This document shows, in pieces, positions 20,852-29,714 of a stretch of 53,537 bases of DNA. The stretch comes from an uncultured Bacteroidota bacterium (GTDB lineage Bacteria > Bacteroidota > Bacteroidia > Flavobacteriales > Flavobacteriaceae), in the NCBI GenBank assembly GCA_902514625.1, contig CABXRK010000006.1:1-53537 (forward strand), written 5' to 3'. The position numbers and the translations under genes were made by a program. The stretch's first letter is position 1; each line of letters opens with the position of its first letter. The notes under the pieces were generated by a model that worked only from the letters and a program-made list of their open reading frames with translations, searched no databases and had not been told where the DNA came from.

Positions 20852-21892
20852 TTATCCTTTATTATAATAATTTAAATACCAATCAATAAACTTTTGAATT
20901 CCAACTTCAATTGAAGTATTAGGCTTATAATTAAAATCCTTAACCAAATCATGTACATCCGCATATGTTTTTGGGACATCCCCAGGTTGAATGTCCATAA
21001 AATTAATTTTAAATTTCTTTTTCATTTTAAATTCAATAACACGAATAAAATCAATTAATTTTACAGGGCTATTATTCCCAATATTATAAATTTTATAAGG
21101 CGCTCTGCCAGGATTTTCATCACTTTTATTTTTTGGAATATCTGCTGGTTTTTTAATTACATTTATTACACCGTCAACTATATCATCTATATACGTAAAA
21201 TCTCTAACCATATTTCCGTTATTATAAACATTAATTACTTTATTGTTTAATAAAGCCTTCACAAACAAAAATAATGCCATATCGGGGCGACCCCATGGAC
21301 CATAAACTGTAAAAAATCTTAAACCAGTTGATCTAATTCCATATAAATTTGAATATGCATAAGCAACTAATTCATTTGATTTTTTAGTAGCTCCATAAAG
21401 AGAAATTGGAAAATCAACTCTATCTTTTGTTGAAAAAGGTAAATTATAATTGGCGCCATAAACTGAAGAGCTTGATGCATAACAAAAATTATTTACCTCA
21501 TATTTATTACAACAGTCAATTATATTTTGAAATCCTATTATGTTAGAATTAATATAAGCATCAGGATTTTTAAGAGAATACCTGACTCCTGCTTGAGCAG
21601 CTAAATTACAAACTATATCAGGTTTTTCTGATTTAAAAATATGCTCTAATCGTTCTTTATCAATCAAATCACATTTATAGAATATATAATTAGATGAAAT
21701 AGATTTAAATTTTAATGTTGAAGGATTTTTTTTAATGATTATTCCAGTATTTAATAACCTATCCATTTTAAGATTTATATCATAATATTCACTAATATTA
21801 TCCAATCCGACAACTTCATAATCTTCTTTTAGAAGTTTATTTACAAGATGAAATCCAATAAATCCTGCACTACCTGTTACTAAAATTTTCAA
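20852..21892 (-). CDS. SDR-family NDP-sugar epimerase (CapI/WbpP-like)
   Basis: A 346-residue extended SDR enzyme: NAD motif TGSAGFIG (6-13), SSSSVYG (140-146) and the YxxxK pair Y166/K170 in SLYGATKK. The LDNISEYYDINLKMDRL region (30-46) is typical of UDP-glucuronate 4-epimerases and UDP-HexNAc 4-epimerases found beside nucleotide-sugar dehydrogenases. The start codon is TTG at 21892; a stop four codons upstream and the N-terminal MKILVTGSAG motif make this the only good choice. It is the first gene of the minus-strand operon running to pglF. Whether it acts on the uronic acid or before oxidation is open. Confidence 0.88.
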   Translation of the reverse strand: MKILVTGSAGFIGFHLVNKLLKEDYEVVGLDNISEYYDINLKMDRLLNTGIIIKKNPSTLKFKSISSNYIFYKCDLIDKERLEHIFKSEKPDIVCNLAAQAGVRYSLKNPDAYINSNIIGFQNIIDCCNKYEVNNFCYASSSSVYGANYNLPFSTKDRVDFPISLYGATKKSNELVAYAYSNLYGIRSTGLRFFTVYGPWGRPDMALFLFVKALLNNKVINVYNNGNMVRDFTYIDDIVDGVINVIKKPADIPKNKSDENPGRAPYKIYNIGNNSPVKLIDFIRVIEFKMKKKFKINFMDIQPGDVPKTYADVHDLVKDFNYKPNTSIEVGIQKFIDWYLNYYNKG

Positions 21893-21930
21893 AATACAAT
21901 TTTATCTATAATTACTTTTATAACAATAAT

Positions 21931-21938
21931 CAAAGATA
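21931..21938 (-). promoter_or_regulatory. Putative -7 box for the 21.9-13.2 kb operon
   Basis: The minus strand reads TATCTTTG, a full match to TAnnTTTG, 38 bases upstream of the TTG start at 21892. It lies in the 205-bp spacer dividing two divergent operons. On the plus side only imperfect matches (TACTTTTT, TACCTTTA) are seen for the 22098 gene. Confidence 0.45.
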
Positions 21939-22097
21939 ATTTTTTTGAATCTATTAATGCTTATTATTACAAACTAGTTTAAAATATATAAATGAAAATT
22001 ATTTAATTATTATTAATACTTTTTTATTTATTGAATCAACAAAATTATTTATAAATATTACCTTTAATTATTAATTATTATACTGTTATAATCTATT

Positions 22098-23597
22098 ATG
22101 TCATTTTCAAACTCTGTTATTGCTCCAATAATTCATAACATAATTAATTTTCCTAGAAATAATGCATTCTATATTAACGATGTTTTTTATAACTATGAAG
22201 AATTTGGTAAAGAAATTTCTAAAATAAGAGAAAAAATAAAATCATTAGATACAAATTCAGAATTTATAGGTCTAATTGTAAATGACGATCTTCAAACATA
22301 TGCTGCAATTATTTCAATTTGGCTTGAAGGTAAAGCTTATATTCCAATTCATCCGAATCAACCTTTTAAAAGAAATAAAAAAATAATTGAACAAATCGGA
22401 TTAAAAATAATTTTAGATTCTAATAAAAAACCCATCTTCTCAGGTTATAGTATTATAAACTTAAATGAATTGAAATTTAAAAAGAACCTGTTAACATTTA
22501 ATAAAAAAATTTCTGATGAAAAAATTTTATACATTTTATTCACTTCTGGGAGTACTGGAAATCCTAAAGGCGTTAAAATTAACAGAAAAAATATTTCCTC
22601 TTTTTTTGATTCATTCTGGAGCTCAGGAATAAAAATAAATCAAACTGATAATTGTTTGCAATCATTTGACTTAACTTTTGATGTTTCTTTACAATCCTTT
22701 TTAGCTCCGTTAATTAAAGGAGCATGTGTTTTTACTGTTCCCCATAATGAAATTAAATTTAGTTATGTTTTTGGGTTATTAGAAGATCATAAAATATCTT
22801 TTGGAGTAATTGTCCCATCATTATTAAGGTTTTTAAGACCCTATTTTAATGAAATTATTTTGCCTAAAATGAAGACCTGTATTATAACGGCAGAAGCTTG
22901 TTCATTAGAATTAGCTATGGATTGGATGAAATGCATACCAAATTCTAAAATATATAATTATTATGGCCCTACAGAAGCAACGATATATTGTACATATTAT
23001 AAATTAAGGAAAAATGAAAACAGAGAAATAAATGGTATGCTATCTATAGGCAAACCTATGAAAAATGTTAAAGCAATAATTGTTGATAAAAATAATAGAA
23101 TTCTTCCTAAAGGTAAAAAAGGAGAATTATGTCTATCGGGAGATCAAATAACCCCTGGTTACTGGAAAAATTCAGAAAAAAACAAGTCCTCTTTTTTTAT
23201 TAAATCATATAAAGGATTAAATCTTAGATTTTATTCTACTGGAGATATTTGTTCAATAGAAAAAGACAACTTAATCTTATTATATGGAAGGCTTGATTCA
23301 CAAATTAAAATTCAGGGATATAGAATTGAAATTGGTGAAATAGAATTTCATTCAAGAGAATTTCTAAAAAAAATAAATACTATTGTTATTCCATTTGAAA
23401 AAAAACAAAATACTGAACTGGCTATTTTTATAGAATCCAAAAAAGTTGATAAAAAAATCTTTTTTAATTATTTGAAGACTAAATTACCTCTTTATATGAT
23501 CCCATCTAAAATTTTTCTTCTAGATTTATTACCATTAAATCCAAATGGAAAAATCGATAAAATCAAATTAAAAAAAATAATTATTAATTCGGACTAA
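22098..23597 (+). CDS. Stand-alone amino-acid-type adenylation enzyme (DltA-like)
   Basis: A 499-residue member of the adenylate-forming superfamily, the length of a single A domain. Core motifs are in order: FTSGSTGNPKG (148-158), the A4 region with D195 in LTFDVSLQS, YNYYGPTEATIY, YSTGD, the hinge GRLDSQIKIQGYR, and the A10 lysine in NPNGKIDK near the end. D195 aligns with the Asp that binds the alpha-amino group in NRPS A domains and DltA, so an amino acid substrate is likely; which one is not readable. There is no condensation or thioesterase domain. It would activate the acid with ATP and load the carrier protein encoded at 24246. Its stop overlaps the GNAT start (TAATG). Confidence 0.88.
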   Translation: MSFSNSVIAPIIHNIINFPRNNAFYINDVFYNYEEFGKEISKIREKIKSLDTNSEFIGLIVNDDLQTYAAIISIWLEGKAYIPIHPNQPFKRNKKIIEQIGLKIILDSNKKPIFSGYSIINLNELKFKKNLLTFNKKISDEKILYILFTSGSTGNPKGVKINRKNISSFFDSFWSSGIKINQTDNCLQSFDLTFDVSLQSFLAPLIKGACVFTVPHNEIKFSYVFGLLEDHKISFGVIVPSLLRFLRPYFNEIILPKMKTCIITAEACSLELAMDWMKCIPNSKIYNYYGPTEATIYCTYYKLRKNENREINGMLSIGKPMKNVKAIIVDKNNRILPKGKKGELCLSGDQITPGYWKNSEKNKSSFFIKSYKGLNLRFYSTGDICSIEKDNLILLYGRLDSQIKIQGYRIEIGEIEFHSREFLKKINTIVIPFEKKQNTELAIFIESKKVDKKIFFNYLKTKLPLYMIPSKIFLLDLLPLNPNGKIDKIKLKKIIINSD

Positions 23598-24253
23598 TGT
23601 TTAAAATTAAACCAGCAAATAATAATGATATCGATTTTGTCGTCGAATCAATAATCTCAGCTGAAAAAAATAATTCGAATATTTTAAGCTATAAAACTAT
23701 TTTTGGGCTAAATGACTCTGAAGCTAAAAAGTTTATAAAAATGATGGTTTTAAAAAAAAATGATGGGTGTGAATTATCATTATCAAGTTATCTAATTGCT
23801 TATTACAAGAGTAAACCTGTTGGTGCAATTGGAGCTTGGATTGAAGGTGAAGAAGGTTTTTCTTCCAAAACTATAAAAGGTAATCTATTAATGAGTACAC
23901 TACCAAAGAAAGCATTTTTAAGAGCAAAAGAAATCCATCCGATTGTTTCTGAACTTTTCATAGAGTATCTTAATAAAAGTTTTTGTATTGGAATAGTTTA
24001 TATTAAAAAAAAGTATAGAGGTAAAGGTTTGGTGAAAAAAATATTAGATTTTCATATTAAAAAAAATAGGATTAATGAAAAAAAAATTAATACATATGTT
24101 CAAGTTTTTGGAAACAATATATCTGCAATTAAAACTTATAAAAAATATGGTTTTAAAGAAGAAAAAGAATTGTCATCTTTTAATAAAAAAATAATTCAAT
24201 ATTTACCCTCAAATAAAAAAATATTATTAATTAAAAAACATAAAAATGAATAA
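23597..24253 (+). CDS. GNAT-family N-acyltransferase
   Basis: A 218-residue GNAT protein. The acetyl-CoA-binding motif A is in KKKYRGKGLVKKIL (about 135-148), followed by a strand ending in VFGNNISAIKTYKKYGF, the typical GNAT C-terminal motif B. It sits between the adenylation gene and the carrier gene with overlaps of 1 nt (TAATG) and 8 nt, so it is likely part of the same pathway. I infer that it acylates the amino group of the activated amino acid, or of the acceptor sugar. Classic dltABCD operons have no such enzyme. Confidence 0.8.
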   Translation: MFKIKPANNNDIDFVVESIISAEKNNSNILSYKTIFGLNDSEAKKFIKMMVLKKNDGCELSLSSYLIAYYKSKPVGAIGAWIEGEEGFSSKTIKGNLLMSTLPKKAFLRAKEIHPIVSELFIEYLNKSFCIGIVYIKKKYRGKGLVKKILDFHIKKNRINEKKINTYVQVFGNNISAIKTYKKYGFKEEKELSSFNKKIIQYLPSNKKILLIKKHKNE

Positions 24254-24488
24254 AGATCAATTAAAAATGACATTAACAAGAATTTTTAAAAAAATATTTG
24301 ATGATCAATCAATTTCTTTATCAAATGAAATGACTGCATCAGATATTGATAATTGGGATTCTTTATCTCATATGCTTTTAATCTCAGAAATTGAGGATGT
24401 TTTTTCAATAAAATTTAAATTAAAAGAATTAAATAAATTAAAGAACGTAGGTATTCTAATTGAAACTATATTTAATAAAATAACATAA
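24246..24488 (+). CDS. Acyl/aminoacyl carrier protein
   Basis: An 80-residue acidic, all-helical carrier protein. The phosphopantetheine attachment site is S39 in DNWDSLSHM. Size and helix pattern (helix I 3-17, helix II from 39, a conserved EDVFSIKF segment) match ACP/DltC. Loaded by the adenylation enzyme, it would hand the acyl group to the MBOAT protein encoded 6 bp downstream. No phosphopantetheinyl transferase is in the window, so the general cellular enzyme must modify it. Confidence 0.92.
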   Translation: MNKDQLKMTLTRIFKKIFDDQSISLSNEMTASDIDNWDSLSHMLLISEIEDVFSIKFKLKELNKLKNVGILIETIFNKIT

Positions 24489-24494
24489 TTAAAA

Positions 24495-25925
24495 ATGATT
24501 TTTACATCTTTTAATTTTTTATTATTTTTCCCGACAGTAATACTTATTTATTATTTAATTCCAATTAAATTCAGATGGAAATTTATTCTAATCTCCAGTT
24601 TATTTTTTTATGCTTCTATAAAGCCAGTTTATATCTTACTTCTACTTTTAATTTCTTTTTTTACATATTTTTTCACCCTATTAATAGATTCCAAAACCTA
24701 TAATAAAAAAATTCTTTTAATTACAAGTATAATTACAATTTTATCACCTCTATTTTTTTTTAAATATTACAATTCAATAAATACTTTTATAATTTCTATT
24801 TTACAAACATCAAAATTAAAATTCGATTTACCCGAAATTAATTTTCTTCTCCCAATAGGGATCTCTTATTACACATTTATGTCAATAGGATATATTATAG
24901 ATGTATATAATGAAGAAATAAAAGCTGAAAAAAAATTTGGATTAGTAACTCTCTTTCTTTCATTTTTTCCTTTGGTTTTATCTGGACCAATTGAACGTGC
25001 AGAAAACATGTTCTCTCAATTTAAAAATAAACTAAAATTTAATTATAAAAAAACAGTTTATGGTTTTAAACTTATTTTATGGGGTTATTTTTTGAAATTA
25101 GTTTTAGCTGATAATCTTGCTTTATACTTAAATCCTATTTTTAATGAAGTAAACTTGCATTCTGGAAAAACAATACTTTTAGCTGTTTTTTTATTTCCAT
25201 TTCAAATCTACGGAGATTTAGGAGGTTATTCTCTTATAGCTATTGGAACAGCAAGTGTTATGGGAATTAATGTTAGAATAAATTTCAACAAACCTTTTTT
25301 TTCTAAATCAATGTCTGAGTTTTGGAGGCGATGGCATATGTCTCTAATAAGTTGGATAACCGATTATATTTATACTCCTATTTCATTTTATTTAAGAAAA
25401 TTTAAATTAACGGGGATAATCTTTTCGCTTCTAATCACTTTTTTAGTTGCCGGAATTTGGCATGAAGCATCTTTATCTTTTATAATTTGGGGATTAATTC
25501 AAGGATCAATAATTAGTTTTGAAGCAATTTCTAAAAGAAAAAAAAATCAATTTGAAAAAAAATTCAATTTGAAAAACAATAAATTTTACATTCTTTTTTG
25601 TATCATACTAGTCTACATATTATTTTCCATTTCGCTTATTTTTGGAGGCGCATTTAATTCATTTTCAGAATCAATCATTTCTATTAATAGAATACTATCC
25701 AATAGTGATCCACTATATATAAACCAACGCATTTTAATTAAATCTTTATTAGTGATTATCCTAATTTTATTAACCGAATTTAGAGATGAATACTATCCTA
25801 ATAAATGGCTTTTATTTGAAAATAAAAAAGGATATATTAGATGGATATCATATTATTCTATAATTCTAATAATACTTTTTTTTGGTGTTTTTAATCAAGA
25901 TGATTTTATCTATTTTCAATTTTAA
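24495..25925 (+). CDS. MBOAT membrane O-acyltransferase (DltB/AlgI/PatA-like)
   Basis: A 476-residue polytopic membrane protein with about ten hydrophobic helices. MBOAT hallmarks are present: FWRRWH (276-281) and the near-invariant catalytic H323 in AGIWHE, with GDLGGYSLIAIG (240-251) just before. Such proteins carry acyl groups across the inner membrane to extracytoplasmic glycans: DltB uses D-alanyl-DltC, AlgI and PatA acetylate alginate and peptidoglycan. The upstream carrier and adenylation genes point to a carrier-bound donor, so DltB is the better model. The SGNH gene follows after 18 bp. Confidence 0.93.
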   Translation: MIFTSFNFLLFFPTVILIYYLIPIKFRWKFILISSLFFYASIKPVYILLLLLISFFTYFFTLLIDSKTYNKKILLITSIITILSPLFFFKYYNSINTFIISILQTSKLKFDLPEINFLLPIGISYYTFMSIGYIIDVYNEEIKAEKKFGLVTLFLSFFPLVLSGPIERAENMFSQFKNKLKFNYKKTVYGFKLILWGYFLKLVLADNLALYLNPIFNEVNLHSGKTILLAVFLFPFQIYGDLGGYSLIAIGTASVMGINVRINFNKPFFSKSMSEFWRRWHMSLISWITDYIYTPISFYLRKFKLTGIIFSLLITFLVAGIWHEASLSFIIWGLIQGSIISFEAISKRKKNQFEKKFNLKNNKFYILFCIILVYILFSISLIFGGAFNSFSESIISINRILSNSDPLYINQRILIKSLLVIILILLTEFRDEYYPNKWLLFENKKGYIRWISYYSIILIILFFGVFNQDDFIYFQF

Positions 25926-25943
25926 AAATTAAATAAATTATTT

Positions 25944-26828
25944 ATGAAAAAATTATTAAAAAAAATATTGATGTTTATTTTATTAATAATTTCTGGCTCA
26001 GAAATAATAATTCGTTCTTTTAATTTGACAAATGATATTCCTCACAGAAAAATAGATAAAATAGGATTACAAAACTATATTGTTGGCCAAAAAGGGGTTT
26101 TTAATAAAAATAAATGGAAAGTAAATGAAAATGGTTTTTTAGGATTAGATGATACTGATTTTAAAAATCAATTATTAATTATTGGAGATTCAATGATTGA
26201 AAATATAATGAACCCTTTAGAATGCAATCAAGGTTATTTATTAAAAAAAAATTTAGGTGAGACATTTGGTGTTTTTGAAATTGGAAGATCTGGAATAACA
26301 TTAATCGAAGCTTTAGAATTTAAGAAAAAATATGAAGCAATAGTAAATCCATATAAAACTATAATTTTCATTAATCAAAATGATATTGAAGAATCTATTT
26401 CCAATATTTCAAGGCTTCCTGATAGACTTCAAATTAATGTTATTTCAGGAAAACATGAAAAGGTAATAATTAGATATCCTATGCTTAAAAAAATCTTATA
26501 TAACATTAAAACATTGTACTATTTATATTTAAAGGGCTTTTTTGTTATAAATAAATTGGAAGTTGATGTGATTACAAAAAATAACGTCAATTATAGATAT
26601 ATAGATGATTTTTTTTCAATTTTAAATTCTAACTATAATTTTAATAATATACTTTTTGTAATTAATTCAAATGATGATAAATTGATTTTCTATTTAAATA
26701 AATTGAAAACTGATAATATCATACTATTAGACCCTCAAAATAAATGGTTTATTGAAAATGATGGACATTGGAATTGTTATGGACATAAGTTGGTATCTGG
26801 AAAAATTGTTGATTATTTACTTAAGTAA
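25944..26828 (+). CDS. Membrane-anchored SGNH-family protein (DltD/AlgX/AlgJ-like partner)
   Basis: A 294-residue protein with an N-terminal hydrophobic anchor (about 5-24) and an SGNH domain. Block I is IIGDSMIE with nucleophile S83 (G81-D82-S83), and block V is DGHWNCYGH near the C-terminus with D273 and H275. The catalytic set is intact. In MBOAT systems (alginate, Dlt, peptidoglycan PatB) such proteins take the acyl group outside the membrane and place it on the glycan. Position right after the MBOAT gene supports that job. A deacylase activity is the main alternative. Confidence 0.83.
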   Translation: MKKLLKKILMFILLIISGSEIIIRSFNLTNDIPHRKIDKIGLQNYIVGQKGVFNKNKWKVNENGFLGLDDTDFKNQLLIIGDSMIENIMNPLECNQGYLLKKNLGETFGVFEIGRSGITLIEALEFKKKYEAIVNPYKTIIFINQNDIEESISNISRLPDRLQINVISGKHEKVIIRYPMLKKILYNIKTLYYLYLKGFFVINKLEVDVITKNNVNYRYIDDFFSILNSNYNFNNILFVINSNDDKLIFYLNKLKTDNIILLDPQNKWFIENDGHWNCYGHKLVSGKIVDYLLK

Positions 26829-26895
26829 GTATTAATAATTAATCTAATAAAATGTTTATTTTAGCATAAATAAAATAACTTATTTCAAATTAAAT

Positions 26896-27036
26896 ATGTT
26901 TTTATTATATATCGATCCTGGAACTGGAATGATTATTTTACAGTTCATAATTTCTTTATTTGCAGGTGTAGCTTTATTTTTCAAAACAATACGCAGAAAA
27001 ATTAAAGATTTTTTTAAAAAAAATGATAGTTCATAA
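26896..27036 (+). CDS. 46-residue membrane micro-protein with IDPGTG motif
   Basis: A small gene, ATG at 26896 and TAA at 27034-27036, coding for 46 residues. It reads a short N-terminus with YIDPGTGM (5-12), one hydrophobic helix (about 13-30), and a very basic tail (KTIRRKIKDFFKK). Short proteins with Y-[IL]-DPGTG plus one helix are known near alkaline-phosphatase-superfamily transferases in surface-polysaccharide loci, and just such a gene follows at 27178. That recurring pairing, the clean frame and the membrane pattern support a real gene. Its function is unknown; an accessory subunit of the neighbouring transferase is an inference. Confidence 0.8.
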   Translation: MFLLYIDPGTGMIILQFIISLFAGVALFFKTIRRKIKDFFKKNDSS

Positions 27037-27038
27037 TC

Positions 27039-27065
27039 TAATTAGATCCACTTATGGATTAATTA
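27039..27065 (+). repeat. Inverted repeat after the micro-protein gene
   Basis: TAATTA-G-ATCCA / TGGATTAATTA pair as 11 bp with one bulged G and a CTTA loop, starting two bases after the stop at 27036. It could form an RNA hairpin that separates or tunes the last gene of the operon. No T-run follows, so full termination is doubtful. The rest of the 141-bp gap to 27178 shows no strong signal. Confidence 0.4.
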
Positions 27066-27177
27066 TATCTCTTAATGTAAATAAATCATTTTATAAATTA
27101 AAACCTGAATTATGAGATAATTGCATGAGTACAATTGATTGAAATTAAACTTTAAACTATTAGTTTGATATAATTAA

Positions 27178-28563
27178 ATGAAAATAAAAAATCATACTTA
27201 CTTCAAAAAAACTAGAGAAATCCTATATGATAATTTTTCTTTAACAATTCTATTATTACCATATTCTGTTTTAAATTCCTTAGATAATGAAATTGGAATA
27301 AAATTTAATCTTTTATTTTTTTTACCTCTTTTTATCCTAATTGATTTTGCTTTAATTAAAACAAATCATTTAATAAAAACTATTCTATTTTCATTTACAT
27401 TCTATTTTTTTTATTCTTATTTAATATACACAGATTCATACTACTATATTCAAGGTCTTTCTTTTAGATACTTCAGTTTAATCCTTATAATAATTTTTAC
27501 ATTCATTTTTTATAAATTATCAAATAAGAAAGCTAAAAATTTTTTAAATGTTGTAATATTAATATACTCTCTTCTAGCTATTTCAAATATTTTTATTACT
27601 CCTCTTATAAAAATAAAAACTCAAAAACACAATTTAAAAACAGATAAAATAATTTTTAATTCTTTAATAAAAGAAAAAGAAAAAACTATAATACTAATAG
27701 TTTGCGATGAATTAGGAACTTCAAACGAAATTTTCAATATTACAAAATCCCAACGCGATTTAGAATTTAACAATGAATTAGAATCCTTAAATTATCTTGT
27801 AAAAAAAGATTTTTTTTCTCATACTAAATCAACTAAAATTTCAATGGCATCAATGTTAAATTTTAATCTTAAGAACAATCAATATATTATAGAACAAGAA
27901 CAAAAAACAAATAATTTTAGAACTACCACAAAATTGAAAAATCTAATAAAATATAATTTGCTAACTGATTCTTTGAATAAATTTAATAGAAAGGTTTTTT
28001 CATATGGACTTTTGAATTTTCCAATGGCAAAAACAAAAAAAAATCAAGTTAATCACCTATGGGGAGCACTATCTTTTGAACCTTTTGTATACTTTTTTAA
28101 GAATCAAAGTGTTATTAGTGATTTTTTTTACAAAAGTGTTTTAAACTTTTTAGATAAAAGAATTTCTCTTGGAAACAATTTTTTTGATAATTCACGAAAA
28201 AAAACATTACATTATCTGAAACAAATAAATTTTGAAAAAAAATCCTTCTATTACTTCCACTTTCATGCTCCACATGATCCATATTCTTATTTTGATGAAT
28301 TTGTTGAAAATAAAAAAATTAATAGATTTCAAAATTATATTAATTACAGAAGATTTATGTTAAAAAAACTAGCTAATAAATTAAAATTGGAAAAATTTAA
28401 AAATACCAGAATAATTATTGTTGGAGATCATGGATTAAGAGATCACAATATTATAAATGAATTAAATACTTTTGGAGCTTTTTATGGTTTTAATAAAATC
28501 GATGTAGAAAAAATTAAAAGCCCTCAAGATATATCTCATCTAATCTTACATTATTTAAAATAA
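27178..28563 (+). CDS. Membrane alkaline-phosphatase-superfamily (sulfatase-like) transferase
   Basis: A 461-residue protein with several helices in the first 145 residues and a C-terminal sulfatase-like domain. Metal-site motifs are visible: IVCDELG (D177, E178) and GDHGLRD (D417, H418). A Thr/Ser-rich segment HTKSTKISMASML (215-227) aligns with the nucleophile loop of the polysaccharide-locus members of this family, where a Thr or Ser attacks the donor. Relatives transfer phosphoglycerol, phosphoethanolamine or similar groups to extracytoplasmic glycans, so a phospho-substituent transferase is the best guess. It does not carry the C/S-x-P-x-R sulfatase signature. The micro-protein gene just upstream is its usual companion. 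Confidence 0.78.
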   Translation: MKIKNHTYFKKTREILYDNFSLTILLLPYSVLNSLDNEIGIKFNLLFFLPLFILIDFALIKTNHLIKTILFSFTFYFFYSYLIYTDSYYYIQGLSFRYFSLILIIIFTFIFYKLSNKKAKNFLNVVILIYSLLAISNIFITPLIKIKTQKHNLKTDKIIFNSLIKEKEKTIILIVCDELGTSNEIFNITKSQRDLEFNNELESLNYLVKKDFFSHTKSTKISMASMLNFNLKNNQYIIEQEQKTNNFRTTTKLKNLIKYNLLTDSLNKFNRKVFSYGLLNFPMAKTKKNQVNHLWGALSFEPFVYFFKNQSVISDFFYKSVLNFLDKRISLGNNFFDNSRKKTLHYLKQINFEKKSFYYFHFHAPHDPYSYFDEFVENKKINRFQNYINYRRFMLKKLANKLKLEKFKNTRIIIVGDHGLRDHNIINELNTFGAFYGFNKIDVEKIKSPQDISHLILHYLK

Positions 28564-28580
28564 AAAATCTGTTTAATAAA

Positions 28581-29714
28581 TTAGAACGTATTATAAATTT
28601 TATGGATTTGATCAAAATACCTTTCTATTGTAAAATTTAATTTTACGGTATTATAAAGTTGATTGCCAAGTTTATTTCTTAACTTCTTACTTTCCTCTAA
28701 TTTATTAATTGATTCAATTAATTCATTCTTATTTATTTCTTTCGCTCCAACTAGTTCTTTTGTATTAGGATCAACAACAAAGTCCGGAATAGGGACAGCA
28801 TTATTTGGTAAATTTTTAATAGTTATTTTATTTTTCGGTTTTAAGAGAATGCCATTAACTCCATCATTTATTATTTCAGGAATACCATCAATATTTGAAG
28901 CAATTACAGGCTTTTTACAAAAACCTGCTTCAATAATAACATTCCCTAAAGGTTCCCTAATTGATGGAACGACAATTACATCCATCTTTGAAATAAAATT
29001 GATTGAATTTTGTCTTCCCAAAAATTTTATATTATTAAAACCATTAGCCATTTTCTTGAGATTTTTCTCTAAAACTCCATCTCCAGCTATATAAAAATTA
29101 TATTTCGAAAGAATTTTTGCAGATTCAATTATTAAGTGAACTCCCTTAGGTGTATCCAATCTTCCAATATAACCAACAGAAAATTTCTTGCTAAATCTAT
29201 CACTAGAATCATAAACAAAATCTTTACTTATAAATCCATTGTGAATAACCTTAATTTTTTTTTCATCTACATCAAATCTTTGCTTTAATAATAATTTTGA
29301 GGCATTTGAGTTTGCAATAATCGCATTAGACATTTTAGCATTTTTCTTGATTATTTTTAAATCTTTTTTTTTGGCATTCCATGATGCACCTCTTTCATGA
29401 AAAATAATATTAGAAGATGGAAAAAAACTTAACAAAAAAAATATTCTTCTACTCGCTAAATTATTGTAAAAATGAATAATGTATTTTTTTGAATACAAAA
29501 AATATATAAATTCAAACATAGAAATTATAGATTTACTAAAATTTATATAATATATCTGAATTTCTTTATAAAAATCGTCAATCTTATGCGTTCCATATAT
29601 TCTATGCTTATATCTACTTTTTTTAATGAACATTTTATACAGTGGAATAAATGAAGTTTGAATACCTCCAACTGCAGCAAAAGTTAATTGATGAATAATA
29701 GTTTTTAATTTCAT
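28581..29714 (-). CDS. GT4 glycosyltransferase
   Basis: A 377-residue GT-B enzyme. The acceptor domain starts with TFAAVGGIQTSF (11-22), and the donor domain has GYIGRLDTPKGVHLI and the EX7E-like PSIREPLGNVIIEAGFCKKPVIAS. It faces the plus-strand operon end to end with a 17-bp gap, and its ATG overlaps the upstream methyltransferase stop as ATGA. Sugar specificity is not readable. Confidence 0.87.
   Translation of the reverse strand: MKLKTIIHQLTFAAVGGIQTSFIPLYKMFIKKSRYKHRIYGTHKIDDFYKEIQIYYINFSKSIISMFEFIYFLYSKKYIIHFYNNLASRRIFFLLSFFPSSNIIFHERGASWNAKKKDLKIIKKNAKMSNAIIANSNASKLLLKQRFDVDEKKIKVIHNGFISKDFVYDSSDRFSKKFSVGYIGRLDTPKGVHLIIESAKILSKYNFYIAGDGVLEKNLKKMANGFNNIKFLGRQNSINFISKMDVIVVPSIREPLGNVIIEAGFCKKPVIASNIDGIPEIINDGVNGILLKPKNKITIKNLPNNAVPIPDFVVDPNTKELVGAKEINKNELIESINKLEESKKLRNKLGNQLYNTVKLNFTIERYFDQIHKIYNTF

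Noticed and set aside
22098-23597. Non-ribosomal peptide synthetase
   Set aside because: Only one A domain is present, with no condensation, thioesterase or reductase domain; a carrier, MBOAT and SGNH set fits a Dlt-like pathway better.
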